Assembly: GCA_029945375.1 (NCBI GenBank)
Contig: CM057059.1
Coordinates: 806,001 to 870,000, forward strand
Source of the DNA: Agaricus subrufescens
Lineage: Eukaryota > Basidiomycota > Agaricomycetes > Agaricales > Agaricaceae
DNA: 64,000 nucleotides
Reading direction: 5' to 3'
Shown: piece after piece, positions 33,142 through 44,822 of the stretch
Layout of the letters: each line of letters starts with the position of its first letter
Numbering within the stretch: the first letter of the stretch is position 1
The notes under the pieces: model-generated
Databases searched by the model: none
The model's input: the letters and a program-made list of their open reading frames with translations, nothing else
Told to the model about the DNA's origin: nothing
Position numbers and translations under genes: made by a program

Positions 33142-35320
33142 ATGCTCTCTACCCTGCTTGGCACGTTCAGGGTCCTTGGTCGCCCCGTGTGCTCGAGGAT
33201 AGCAATGGCCGGTATTCTGCCTCCGATTGGTTCCAGTGTCGCATTGCGGCGAAGCTCGCGACTTTCACGAGTTGAAATCAAGGAAACAGCCGACACAGAT
33301 CTTTATGCAGTCCAAAGAAGAGAAATGGCTATGTCTGTCGAGATCAAAAACGAAGATCTTGATCCCAATCATCCAACTAACGCGAAATCCGGAGAGTTGA
33401 CAGAAGAGGAACAACTGCCTTTAGGAGATGAAAAGGGGCCGAAGACACGGAAGCGTAAGAAAAAGTCAACACAAAAGGTGCAGACCGTTGACGATGGGGG
33501 TGAGGCTGCCCCCCCTAAGAAGCGTCGCAAGCCCCAGCCGAAGCCGGAGCCAGTATACATCATTCCCGATGTTGGGCGCAAGGAAACAACATTCAAGGGA
33601 AGACTTGGTACGCTCCATAACAATCACTGCAACATGTATGACTTAACCTTTACTAGGATATGCCTGCCTGAACACAGTGCTTCGCAACAAGAAGCCAGCT
33701 AGTGAATCTGTTTTTTGTTCCCGTACATGCAGGTTGGTTCGTTTTTTATTACATATGACCGAGCGGAATGAATTGATCTCGTTACTTGCAGGCTCGACAG
33801 TATTAACAAAAACGGCTTGGAGTGGGTTAAAGATCTGGGTCGTCGAAATGTTCAAGATCTTATCACCATAATTCAATGGAACGAAGACAATGTATGCTTA
33901 TCACGCTTCCATGCTAGGGACGGCTCATAGAACCTATCTTGCAGGGTATACAATTTCTTCGTCTTTCGTCTGAAATGTTTCCGTTCGCTTCACACGAGAA
34001 GCACGGCTACTCCCTTGAATATTGCGCAAATCTTCTTAAAGAAGCCGGTGACCTTGCCCAGCGATATGGACACAGGCTCACCACCCATCCTGGCCAATTT
34101 ACTCAGCTTGGCAGTCCCAAAGATGCGGTTCGTGGAGCTGCTGTCCGGGAACTGAATTACCATTGTCAGATGCTAGACCTGATGGGGGTTGGTAAGGACG
34201 GGGTCATGGTCATACACGTAGGTTACAGCACTTTTTCAGCCCCAAGATTTTGGTATCTGGATATTGACAACGGTGCTTAGGGGGGTGGGACATATGGCGA
34301 TAAACCCTCCGCCCTCGGCCGCCTCAAGCAAACCATCACTGAGCAACTTTCTTCTCGAGTCCGGGCCAGGCTTGTGTTAGAAAACGACGAGGTGAGTGGT
34401 TTCAATACAAATTACCTGACTGTCAATACTTAACGACGAAGATGTGTTATAACGCTGAAGAGCTTCTCCCATTATGTGAGGAGTTAGATGTTCCTCTGGT
34501 TTTCGGTAAGATCACTCGATCAATTTATTCGCGGGATCATTAACGTTATCAACAGACTACCACCATGACATGCTCAATCCTTCTTCCATTTCACCTTCGG
34601 AGATCATCAAGCGCGCGGACGCAATTTGGAAACGTCGTGGGATACGTCCGAAGCAACATATCAGCGAACCGCGGCCCGGGGCCGTTACACTCATGGAACG
34701 TCGGGCTCATGCAGACCGTTGCGAGACACTTCCCATTGATTTACCGGATGATATGGGTAGGTTTACATTTTTTTTCTATGGCTAAATGCGTTTCTGACGA
34801 TAAAATAGATCTTATGGTGGAGGTAGCTTTTGTGGCGTTCCTGCATTTGATCGCTCTAACTGACGTCGTGGTAGGCCAAAGATAAAGAACAAGCCGTCTT
34901 TCATTTATACAGAATCTATGGCCTAGCTTCCGTCATACATGGTATGTCGATGAACTGCATATAGTCAAGTCTCGATCGACTCACCGAACCCTAGCCAACT
35001 TGCGGCCACCGAACCCGAATCCGTCAAAAGAGACTAATGGCCGGAAATCAAACAAACGTACGACACGATCCAAAGCCGTTGAACTAGACGGCGATCGAGT
35101 ATCCGATTCTCAGGATATGGGAGATGAGCTAGCAGACGAGCTAGCAGATTTGACTCCGATTGAGGATAGCTCTGGCACGGACCTATCTGGTTTGCAACTG
35201 GATTGTGCAGTCTCGGCCTCGTCGGGCGATCAGGGAATACAAAGTCTGTCACCACAGAATCCCACTAAAGATACACCTCGAAATCGTAGATCCACTCGCG
35301 CGCAGAAAAGTCGATTGTGA
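33142..35320 (+). CDS. uve1: UV-damage endonuclease UVDE/UVE1
   Basis: Nuclease that nicks 5' of cyclobutane dimers and 6-4 photoproducts, starting alternative excision repair. Ten exons give 565 residues. The TIM-barrel core starts at GRLGYACLNTVLRNKKPA and continues with QFLRLSSEMFPFASHEKHGY, HRLTTHPGQFTQLGSPKDAV, VMVIHGGGTYGDKPSALGRL, RLVLENDEMCYNAEELLPLC, LVFDYHHDMLNPSSI and KQHISEPRPGAV. These supply the His/Glu/Asp metal ligands. Exon 8 is only 14 nt (34809-34822) and is needed to link DDM to AKDKEQAVFHLYRI. The N-terminal ~140 residues are basic and low-complexity. The first 30 (MLSTLLGTFRVLGRPVCSRI) look like a mitochondrial presequence, in line with the mitochondrial role reported for Cryptococcus Uve1. 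A second ATG at 33205 would skip most of it. Confidence 0.94.
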
Positions 35321-35600
35321 AGTCCGCCTCTGAGCCTTTGATGTCTATGTTATGGTACGGGGTCATGCGTTGGTCTATTTATTCGAAGTGGCTATAAGGA
35401 AGAGATATTCATGGTACAATGGGGGATATACTTAAAAAGCTATATAACAACCTAGTCTGCTACATCGAGAATTCCGAAGATACACCAAAAACCGAAAGCA
35501 ACCATTTTATTAACCTGAGACGAAGAACGAAAAATGTCGATTAAGGAAAACATGGGGAATATTCGAAAAAAAAAGGAAAAATAGACCAAACGTTACACTG

Positions 35601-38600
35601 TTACCAGTATGGTCGAGGGGTAAAACCAGTAACAGCCATTGCGCCCATGAAAGCCATTTCCAAGACCGCACGACCCATTGGAGTTAAGACAATGGGTGGC
35701 TCCTCAATCGGTTCCTCTTCACTGTTAATCGGATATTGAGGGTCGGCTGAAGCCTCAGGTTCCGCAAAGGGCGCAATATCGTTGTTGGAGGGGCCGGCAT
35801 TTGCAGTACCACCAGTGATCGAGGGAACACTTGCCAAGCTGCTGGTGCTAGCATTATTACTCACCGGGATTTCTGCTTCTTGCGTCGTTCCGCTTCGTTG
35901 CCTAGTTTGCTCCTTGTCCACATCTAAGTCGCCACTGTCTGCTTCTTGAGTTGCCAGAGCCATCTTTTTGAACCCCTCTGGGTAGAACTCAATGGCGTGG
36001 TCACGAGAATAGTACGTTCCGATAATGAAATCCCAGAATGTCTTCGTATCGGTTCGTTCCTTTGCCTTCCCCTTTCTATCGGGTTGCTCAGGTCCTTGGT
36101 AACCTTTCTTTACCATGACCGGAGAAGAAGCCAATGCTTCCTCCAGAGAACCCATAACAGAGAGGCCAAGTTCAGGAACACGAATGTTGGAGCCTTCCAG
36201 GTCGTCATAGGTAACAACGCGAGCACCAATGTAGAATTGAGTCATCAGAACGTTGCGATCATCCATGTAGAACCCCTCGAAGGAAGCTGAGGGCGAAAGT
36301 CGCTTCTTGCTTCGCTCCTTGCCCTTCTTTTTGGACGTCTCGTGCCACGGTTTATAATATATAACCACATATAAGCGCCTCCAACTCTCGAGTTCAGGCA
36401 TTTTAAAGGGGTGTTCTCTGGCTGAAATGGGATCCGTTTCGGATGGCCAAAGGGGAACGAGCATGTAGAGAGCCTCGTCTGGTAAATCGGTAAAAACATC
36501 CTTCTCTTTGGTATATTGGCGTTCTGTTCGATTATCATCCGACGCTTGTTTTTTCGCTCTCCGCCGCCTAGTTTCGCGCATCTCCTTGTCAGTAGGGAGT
36601 AAGCCAACACCTTGGAAGGAGTGATTGAGACCAGCTACAACTTGCATTTGCAGATCGTGATTATTGGGACGCGAAGGGGCTGATAGCCAGGGAGGAATAT
36701 AGGGAACATCATGATGGTGTAGGGTACGGTTGGAGGAGTTGCGACTGATCAAGGCGAACAGACCACGAGAGTGATTATCTGGTTGATTGGCAAACGAATC
36801 AATGGATTCAGGAGAAAGCGAGTGGTACACTTCATTATGAGGGGTACGTTTACGTCGGCGAGAGACGAGCCCGATTTGTTTGTCTTCTTCATCCGTTTCA
36901 TACTCCTCTTCCTCGTGATCATACCCATAGCGATGGCGAGATGAGACGGTTTCGAGGCTGGTGTTACTAGATTGTTGCCTTTGTAAAGAGGGAGATCCAA
37001 GTTGAGAGCTGTCCGATGAAAGAGCTGTAGATGGGGAGGTCACTCCGGAGGTGGATGAAGACTCGGCAGTTGGTGTTGGAATTTGAGTCGATACCGCTCC
37101 TTGTGTGACGGCAACACTGATACTAGAAGCGGAATGTTCAGAAACTTCCATCGCAGGCGCCATCAAGTCCGCTGAAGAGGCGATAGTACGAATAGTGTCC
37201 TGTCTCAGATACGTACTGGGGGTATCAACCTGTGGAGTAGGAGCTGAAGAAGGAGAAGGAGCAGTAGAAGGTCGAGAGGGACTTTTGGCATGGCCTTGCT
37301 TAGCGGTCTGTGAATGTTGCGAATGTGTCTCTTCGGTCGTTGGAGCCGTCTCCGAGCCTCTGGATTTTGTCTTGCCTTTGTCCTTCCTAGCTCTCTTCTC
37401 CATCTCTTTCTCCCGTTTCGACTGTTCCTTCAATCTCTGCTTCTCATCCTCATCCGCCAGGCGTTTATAGCGATCTGGATCGCTTTTCCTATGAGGATCA
37501 TCTAAAAATCCATGTGACTCTAGTTTTCGAGTTGTTGCCGTGCTGGTATATTGCTCTTGAACTTTACGAGGTGCCAAGAGGATCATTCTTGTCTTGGTTC
37601 CATTAATGTATACGGCGTTCCGCAGAGGCTGTATTTTTGATGGATTCCGCCGATCGTTCGATTTAGAATGCGATTTGTCACGATAGTGACGACTCAATGA
37701 GAATGCAGGTGCTTTCGAGTGTTTGTGAACAGTGGTGTGAGGTCCGCTATAACGATCGCGGCAGCTTCCAGGTGCGGGTCGCAGGTTTTGTTGGACTGCT
37801 TCGCACGAATGGTGAATGGCTAGCCGCTGCTGCGGTGGTTTAGTATCGTTTGCTGACGATAGAGTGTATGGGTTAATTTTTTTTAGTTCTGCAAATCATA
37901 ATCATGATTTACATACCGTAGACTTCCAGCCGTTCTACTTTATAGATGCCAGTAAGCTCATTTCGCCAAAATTCTACTTCTCCAAGTGCCATTCCTCTCC
38001 AAGGAGGCCCCCTTTTAGGAGGTCGCTCACTGAACGGTATAAAAACGTTACCCTTTTTGAGCTTTGGACTAGTGCCGTCATCGGCTTTCTCCCTTTGGAA
38101 CGACCAATCTTGGTCCTTGTAAGCCAAGGCATGCTTTTGGAACGTATCGTTGATTGTCGAAGCGTTGCTCGGACGCCTGACATCATTTGGTCCAAACGGC
38201 CACCAGCCTCCCGGGTTATTTGCTACCTGGGGAGGTGCAGCATGTACATCGCTGAAATCGTTGAGATTCTTTATCCCGTATGAGTATTTCTTCCATTCAT
38301 CCGAGTCGAATTCCAGGGTAATTTCGGCGTTCCTTGATTGTGTTGAAGGGCCAGCAGTTGATGGACCAGCGGGCGAGAGATAATCAATGGCATGAGTATG
38401 GGAATGAGACCTGGTGGACGTAGGAGAGTCTATCCTATCATGAAGAGCTCTTCGTCTCTGATCCCAATCAGCGCTGTTCGCGGGGAGTGAGAGGGGATTC
38501 GGGGCGACATTTATGAGAGAGGCGGGGCCCATAGTAGAAGGACCAGGAGCACTAGGTGTCGGGAATTTCACAGTCGCGGCGCTGTCCTCCCTGTCACGAC

Positions 38601-39751
38601 CTTGGGATGGCCCAGCGTAAGCTCCAGGGATTGGGATAGGATTGCTCCCTCTCCGTTGTGACAGGTAAGATCTGCGCGAGCTGTCTTCTTCATATGGTTG
38701 CATATTGTGGGCGCTTCCACTATCGTAAGAGCCAAGTTCAAAATCGGAGAGCTCTTCGTCATCACACGGATAGTATTCGTCGGGATACGAAGCATCGTCG
38801 GTCGAAAAGGAGGAGAGAGACTCGAGATGGGGAGGCCTATGATAGCGTACGCGAGGCTCATCGTCGGAAGAGCGTTCCTGAGAACTCTCGGGTCTGGACC
38901 GTGACCGGTCATCAGGGTGCATTAACGGGGACCCAGAGGGGGAGACTGACGTTGACCCAAAAGTGTGGAAAACTGCATTACTTTGCATAGATCGGTGATT
39001 CATCGTCGGGGCCCGTTCAGATGGACTTGTCATGTGTGGCGGCTGGGCGCGAGCGCCGTCCATTCGATTGATTGTTGAGACGCGATCAAATAGACTGTTC
39101 ACTTGCGACGGCTGGAAATGAGCGCCATCTGTGTGAACAGCGAGGGAGGGGCGCGGAGTAGTATCAATCATTGGAGGTTGAAAGTCCTCGTTGGACGAAA
39201 GAGGGTCGACAGACGAGGTATCAGTCATGGTAGTGATGCTGGGGGACCCGAATTTGAAGGTTTCGAGGGCATTCCGGGTATAATATTCGTCATAATCTTC
39301 GGGTCCAGGCATGCTGTAGATTCTCTTTGAAGAAGTTGAGGGCGGAGGTAAGCCGCGGTACTCTCGAGGTTGATAATCCAAGGGTTGCACCGACCTGACA
39401 TATAAGAGTCTAGTGGTTGCCATGGCCTGTGGGTAAGTTCAAACATACTGGATAGCTCTTTCAATCCCATCAAATTGCTCCGTTTTCTTCGTGATCGATG
39501 GGCTGATTCCGGTATTTTGAGAATGGGTGGAGTCGTGGTGACGCGGTGAAGTTGACTGCTCTGAATAGAAACTGCGAGAGGTTATCGGAAGTTTCGCCTG
39601 TGTAGACTAAATGCGGTTATAGACGTGGAAGAAATATACTGAAATGAGAGCTCACTGAAGTCGAAATCGGCGAATCACCACTGTCTGACGCAGAAGAGCT
39701 CCCACCGGTCTCCTTGCCCTTCCCTTTCTGCTTCCAGAAGGGCATTGGCAT
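35601..39751 (-). CDS. large Ser-rich orphan protein, 1313 residues
   Basis: Four exons (39656-39751, 39449-39597, 37917-39394, 35601-37819) sum to 3942 nt with all phases consistent. I do not recognise the family. The N-terminus is MPMPFWKQKGKGKETGGSSS. The first 950 residues are dominated by Ser, Pro, Asp and Arg, with a Lys/Glu helical patch (RLADEDEKQRLKEQSKREKE). Ordered-looking stretches are RNAEITLEFDSDEWKKYSYG with WPFGPNDVRRP near residues 400-450, and a C-terminal block of about residues 1000-1230 (LPDEALYMLVPLWPSETDPI, SWRRLYVVIYYKPW, FYIGARVVTYDDLEGSNIRV, FWDFIIGTYYSRDHAIEFYP). A hydrophobic stretch (VLEMAFMGAMAVTGF) lies at the very end. Probably a fungal scaffold or regulatory protein; function unknown. 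Confidence 0.85.
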
Positions 39752-40591
39752 AGTGAAATGATGTAAAGACGTTGACAAAGCTGCAGAGAAATACAAACAG
39801 CAGACGTGGGAGACCAATAGTATGAGGGGAAGAAATACCGCCGGGGGGGGAGATGCAGAAATCAGGGCCCGGGAGGGAACAAGGACTAATGTGACACTGA
39901 TTGATGGGTGTCACGATGTGACCTCGCGTGAGCTGCCACGCGGGTTGGACCACGTGGGCTTCGGTCGCCGGCAATCATCCGAACATTGACACAAGATGTC
40001 ACCTACCACCAGTTCTCTTCTCTCATCACCCCATTCAACCTTCATCTGCAGCCCCGGCTTAGCTTCCCTAATTTTACGGCCCCGGTGCAGGGATACTTCC
40101 CATCCTCCCCGGTGTAATCGCGCGACTTCCACATTTCTTATCCCCGGCGGTCTGGCGCTTCTCGGCCTGTGATGCTGATGCCTTGGGCTATGTACTTGAA
40201 TGTTGCGGCCTTCACCTCGATGATCAGGCTCTGATCAGGCAAACTGATCTATAACCGGGGCTCAACATACTGTCCTTCTCTGTCACGTTCATCATGTCTA
40301 TTGGATATCCTGTCAATCCGCGCGATAGGCTCATCTGTTCCGGATCTGTCCCGGATGAGCTTTGTCACCAACACCTCAAGCGCCCGAAATACCTAAAATT
40401 CTAAACTTCCCTCAAAGAGCTAACACTCCGAGATTGGCGTGAAGAGGCGCTGGGAATTCCGAATACACTTTGATGCGGGTCGGTTCTGATAAGGCCGACA
40501 ATCCACGCTTACGAGGGTATCGAAAGCAAAATCGGGATTCAGAATCTGGTTCTATGACCTTTTCCTCACGTGTTCGCAGGATTGAGTATCA
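39752..40591. other. intergenic promoter-side region
   Basis: Upstream of the minus-strand orphan gene. Contains a G-run (about 39841-39849) and GC-rich patches near 39930-40080. Overlapping frames begin at non-ATG codons. No gene seen. Confidence 0.45.
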
Positions 40592-40839
40592 TGGCTTCGT
40601 GGCGATGTCATATTTGTGTTTGTCACCTAATCAAGGGTGTTGGAGCGTACGCCTTCCACGTTTTCATTATCCCTGCCGCAGTTATTTTTTTCGCCGGGAC
40701 TGGAGGCTACTCCATGCTTTCTCACGTGTGCACCGATCCATTCCCTAGATCCGTCTTGAATGTTTGGTACTTTCCACGCATGATCGGCGGATATGGTATT
40801 GGCATGTTCTTGGTATTTACGATCAGTGTAATCATCTAG
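40592..40839 (+). CDS. possible small membrane protein, 82 residues
   Basis: ATG-started frame encoding MASWRCHICVCHLIKGVGAY, followed by a strongly hydrophobic helix (AFHVFIIPAAVIFFAG) and a second one at the C-terminus (GIGMFLVFTISVII). No family recognised. Context is isolated between two minus-strand genes. The start context (TATCATGG) is acceptable, and a CAG acceptor-like site lies 12 nt upstream, so it could be a terminal exon. Length and isolation make chance coding possible. Confidence 0.3.
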
Positions 40840-41549
40840 TAGTCATCGAACAAGATCTCGACAAAGCAACTTTATTCAAGCGTGATGCATACCCGATTCA
40901 ATTCTGGGATTGGATTATTCAGAACTCATAAGAAATGCCATCTCAGAGACGAGTTAGTGATCAATGATCAAACCTCGACAGTCTTTCATTCATTAAAGCT
41001 TCAACATCATGCCCGATGCCGAGCGCTGAGTTACAAGAATCAGAAACCAGAAGCGCTAAAAATAAGCTATCGTCCTCACCACTTCTTTCAACCCTTGATC
41101 ATTCGTCGTGAAACGAGAACCTGGGCAGCAGGTTAGCCCCCTCCTAAGAACTATCCTGACGAAGCATTGAAATAACGAAGATATATACGTCAATCACCCA
41201 ATTTTGCTTGTCTTGTCAATAGCAGGTGTTCTGAGTCGACAACACAAAAATAGCCTTGTACGGCAGAGAAGCCAATTCAGGCAATTATATGGAGTAATTC
41301 CGCAGCACGCCAGGCCTATGGATCCATGGACAAGACAGTGGCGCATCGTCTTCACAGGGCATGCCGGGTTTAGGCAATCCCTGGATGACCAGTAAATAGT
41401 AAATACACATTGTCTAGAACACTCTAGACTCCCTTGACCAGTCACTAAGAGGTAATCGACAGGGCAGATCCTCATAAGTATTCAACAAGTATTCAACGGC
41501 GGAAAGAAGCGCACTACATTACACATTACAATCCTAAAACATTGTAAAC
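40840..41549. other. intergenic region downstream of acetoacetyl-CoA synthetase
   Basis: No domain-bearing frame on either strand. Near 41200-41475 two overlapping frames on opposite strands exist without similarity to known proteins. Confidence 0.45.
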
Positions 41550-44339
41550 TCAAAGCTTAGCTTTGGCAGTTTTTGCCACACCCTCAATATCCCTGAATTT
41601 ATAATATAATTTCAACGAATCTGGGTTGGTGACCGTTCCGCTGGGCTGCAAGTTTGATCCGGACACAATCTGTTTGACAGCAATCTCAATTTTCTTTCCA
41701 TTAACGGTGTACTATACCAGTTCACAAGAATCGCAAACCAGTCAGAGGAAGAGACTGGGGAAGATCGGAAAGGAAACTCACCGGAATGTCTTCAATTTCA
41801 AAAATATAGGCAGGTACGTGTCTGGCACTCAGTGCAGACCTGATAGCACTCCTAATCTGGGCTTCTAGACGCTCGGTAAGTTTTTGGCCCTGACGCATCT
41901 TCAGGAACAGAAGGACCCGTTCATCTTTGTCTTGGGTACGTCTTTGGCCAACGCAAAGCGAGTCATCGAGAACAGGGGAGAATTGTTCCATAACGTTATA
42001 AATTTCTCCAGACCCGAATCGTACACCACTCGGGTTTAGGACACCGTCACTGAACAGGGAAATGAGATATCAAGAAAGACTAGCAGGTGAGAATCCTACC
42101 TCCGGCCCAAGATCACAAGCCCCTTGGTCTTCGGATTAACGACCATAAAATCACCCTGTCTCCAGATACCTGCGCAATTCAGCATAACATCTTTGTCTCA
42201 ATGATACCGTGACTTACCAGGATAAGTACTAAAGTAGGTCTCACGTAACTTCGCTCCAGATTCATCTCCCCAGAAGAAAAGGGGTAGGGAAGGATGGGGT
42301 CTTGTGCAAACCAATTCCCCGGGCTGGCCCGTGTGTTCGATATTATTGCCATCTTGGTCAAACACCTCCGTCTTCTGTCCGAATTCCTTACATTGCATTT
42401 CTGTATGCCTTCATTCGTCATTGCCTCACGTGAATGCTACATGATACTCACCTCCTGCGTGTACAGGTAGCGTTGGGTTTCCAGTCACAACTTGGCGGAA
42501 AAATCAGATCTTGATCAAGGCGGCAAGCTAACAGTAGACGTACATGCCGTAATCACATCTGTTCCACCGCTCGTCGATGCTAAATGAACGTGCTTCCCGA
42601 AAGCGTTATGTGCCCATTCAAACATGGGGGTCGTAAGGACAGCGCCGGTGCAAGCGAGTGTTTGCAACGCATCGAATTTACCTATTTTGACTGTTTGTAC
42701 GTTTGTTTGAGCCAAGAGACTGGTTATGGTGAAGTACAGGAAACTCACGAGGTGATATGCCGCGGCCCTGTATTTCAGCCAGGAAACGGGGACTAGTGCC
42801 CAAGCATGACACGCTAAGCCAAGTTCAATAAAGCGCAGTACCAACATATTTTTAACTGACTTTTCGGTATCAATAAATTTCAGGTAGTCCACCAGGTTAG
42901 GGTAGAATGGAGAGCCATCATACAGAATGATACGAGCGCCAATCGAAAGACCAGTCAGCATGTAAGTCCACATCATCCATCCCGTCTTTAAATACAAACT
43001 TCAGTAGCGGTCGAAGAGCATATTCATGGAGAATGGCGTACCGTCGTGTATTGGAACAGGGTGTCATTCATACTGATGTTCAAACCAAGGTAAGAATTCT
43101 TCTTAGGTTGCAACAGGGCGGCCTGTATCCGGAATCAGTTACCTATAAGACATATTGAGAAATAATTGTATTAACCCCTCCGGAGTGTACAATACACTTT
43201 GGTTTTCCAGAAGTCCCCGAGCTATAAAGAATAAACAAGGGCTGGCTGAATGGTAGTTGCTCAAACAATAGCGGGCCATCATCGGCGGCTTGCAAAAATC
43301 TTTCAAGGCTTACGCTGTGTGGATATTGTACGTGATAAGTCATACCCCTTCCACGACATCACTACTCACCTGTTGCTGAGGTCAGTCATCTCCGCCACCT
43401 TACCGGTTATGCGGCTCGGCAAGAGAATGGTCTGCTGGAGGTCATATGCGCTAAGGTCTTGGACGACTTCTTTGATCTTCTCCGAGAGGTCGATCTGTTT
43501 ACCGGCATATGAAACTTCTGTGTCAAAGAAGACGAATTTAGGGCGGATTTGACGGTATCTGTCCAGTATGCCCTGCGGAGGAGGCGATTAACAAAGAAGT
43601 CAAAGGGTAGAGACAGCACAGTCACCTGAGTACCCATATCAGTGGCTGTAGTAGAAAATATTCCCCCGATGCTCGCTACTGCAAGAGCGATTACCACAGG
43701 ATCTATTGTATTCGTAACGATAGCTGCATCAAAGGTGAGTATAGCCAAGGAGACACTATCTCGGGCTCGGGACACACCAGCCACTCTATCTCCAATGCGG
43801 AGCCCCGATGCCCTGAGTGCTGAGGCCATCTTCCTGACCATCTCCCATAACTGCCGATGGGTGAAATGTTTGACACCTCCCAGTTCCCCCGAAGCAGTGA
43901 CCGCTACGGCGTCGTCTTTACGCCACATAAGATTCTCGGCATAGTTCAACCTTGCATCCGGGAACCAAATTGGTATCTCTGGGATCCTTCCGGGGATGTG
44001 GATACGGTCCTGCGCAGTGTTTAATTCTCAAGAAACTTGAACAGCCTTTATTCGAGAGCCGCACCTTGTTGGGAGGTTTAGAACTAATGATGCCAAGAAA
44101 TTCCCAAAGGTCTAGCCAAAATTCGTCACGCTCAACTGAGTACTTGTGTAATTCGTGAAAACCCTCTACATTTGGAGTACTTCAACAACTGAAGTATGTC
44201 AGGTAAACAAGATAAAATATTCACGGAGGTCGAGACCATGTTTTCTGTTGACGTAACGACGGAATAAGTCAGTATTGGTGAAGCCAAGGTTGCGAGGAGT
44301 CCACAAAAGCTTTGAATGAGAGAAGTAATCGACATCCAT
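41550..44339 (-). CDS. acetoacetyl-CoA synthetase
   Basis: ANL-family enzyme that activates acetoacetate to acetoacetyl-CoA in the cytosol for sterol and lipid synthesis. Many short exons on the minus strand: [115 protein letters not shown], and the AMP-binding loop [20 protein letters not shown] (about 43180-43250). Further on come [29 protein letters not shown], and near the end [18 protein letters not shown] with [18 protein letters not shown], which contains the catalytic Lys. The C-terminus is KTAKAKL. The N-terminal [18 protein letters not shown] block separates it from acetyl-CoA synthetase. The start is the first ATG in that exon; an upstream exon is not excluded. Confidence 0.93.
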
Positions 44340-44822
44340 TGGTATAGACGGTAGGGTGTCAACACAGCGGTCAGTAGTACAAGTTTTGGGGTAAACAAGG
44401 TCTACATCAGGTTTCTTGGGAAACAAGAATCACCCCATCCCAATCATGCACATGACGCACCGGAACGCCGAAGAAATCAAACTCGGGACACGTTGGGCGG
44501 CCTCACTCACAATATATATATTGGCTTCCGGCGGAGCGATTCTTGCCTTCCGTCGGTCGAGCATGCGGAAGTCTTTCCCTCATGGAGGAGAGACACAAAA
44601 ATACTTGCTCGAAAGCTGGTGGAGTAGATTGAGTTAGCACTACCTCGTTGCTGGTGGAAATTTCCAATGGCTGCAAGCACGTGGCATCAGCGAATCAGGC
44701 CTCGGGCAGCAGCTGCAGTATCATTCCCCATTTCAACAACTTTGGTCTTTTTACCTCCTCCCCATACCTTGTACTCTTAATTGGCTTAAGCCCTCTCTCA
44801 TATCATTCATTCGCCTGCATTA
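44340..44822. promoter_or_regulatory. divergent promoter region of acetoacetyl-CoA synthetase and SEY1
   Basis: 483 bp between outward-facing starts. Contains CT-rich runs just upstream of SEY1 (about 44730-44815), a common feature of fungal transcription start regions, and atatatattgg near 44511. Roles are inferred. Confidence 0.4.

Noticed and set aside
32970..33296. Minus-strand frame of 108 codons
   Set aside because: Shadow of UVE1 exon 1 on the opposite strand.
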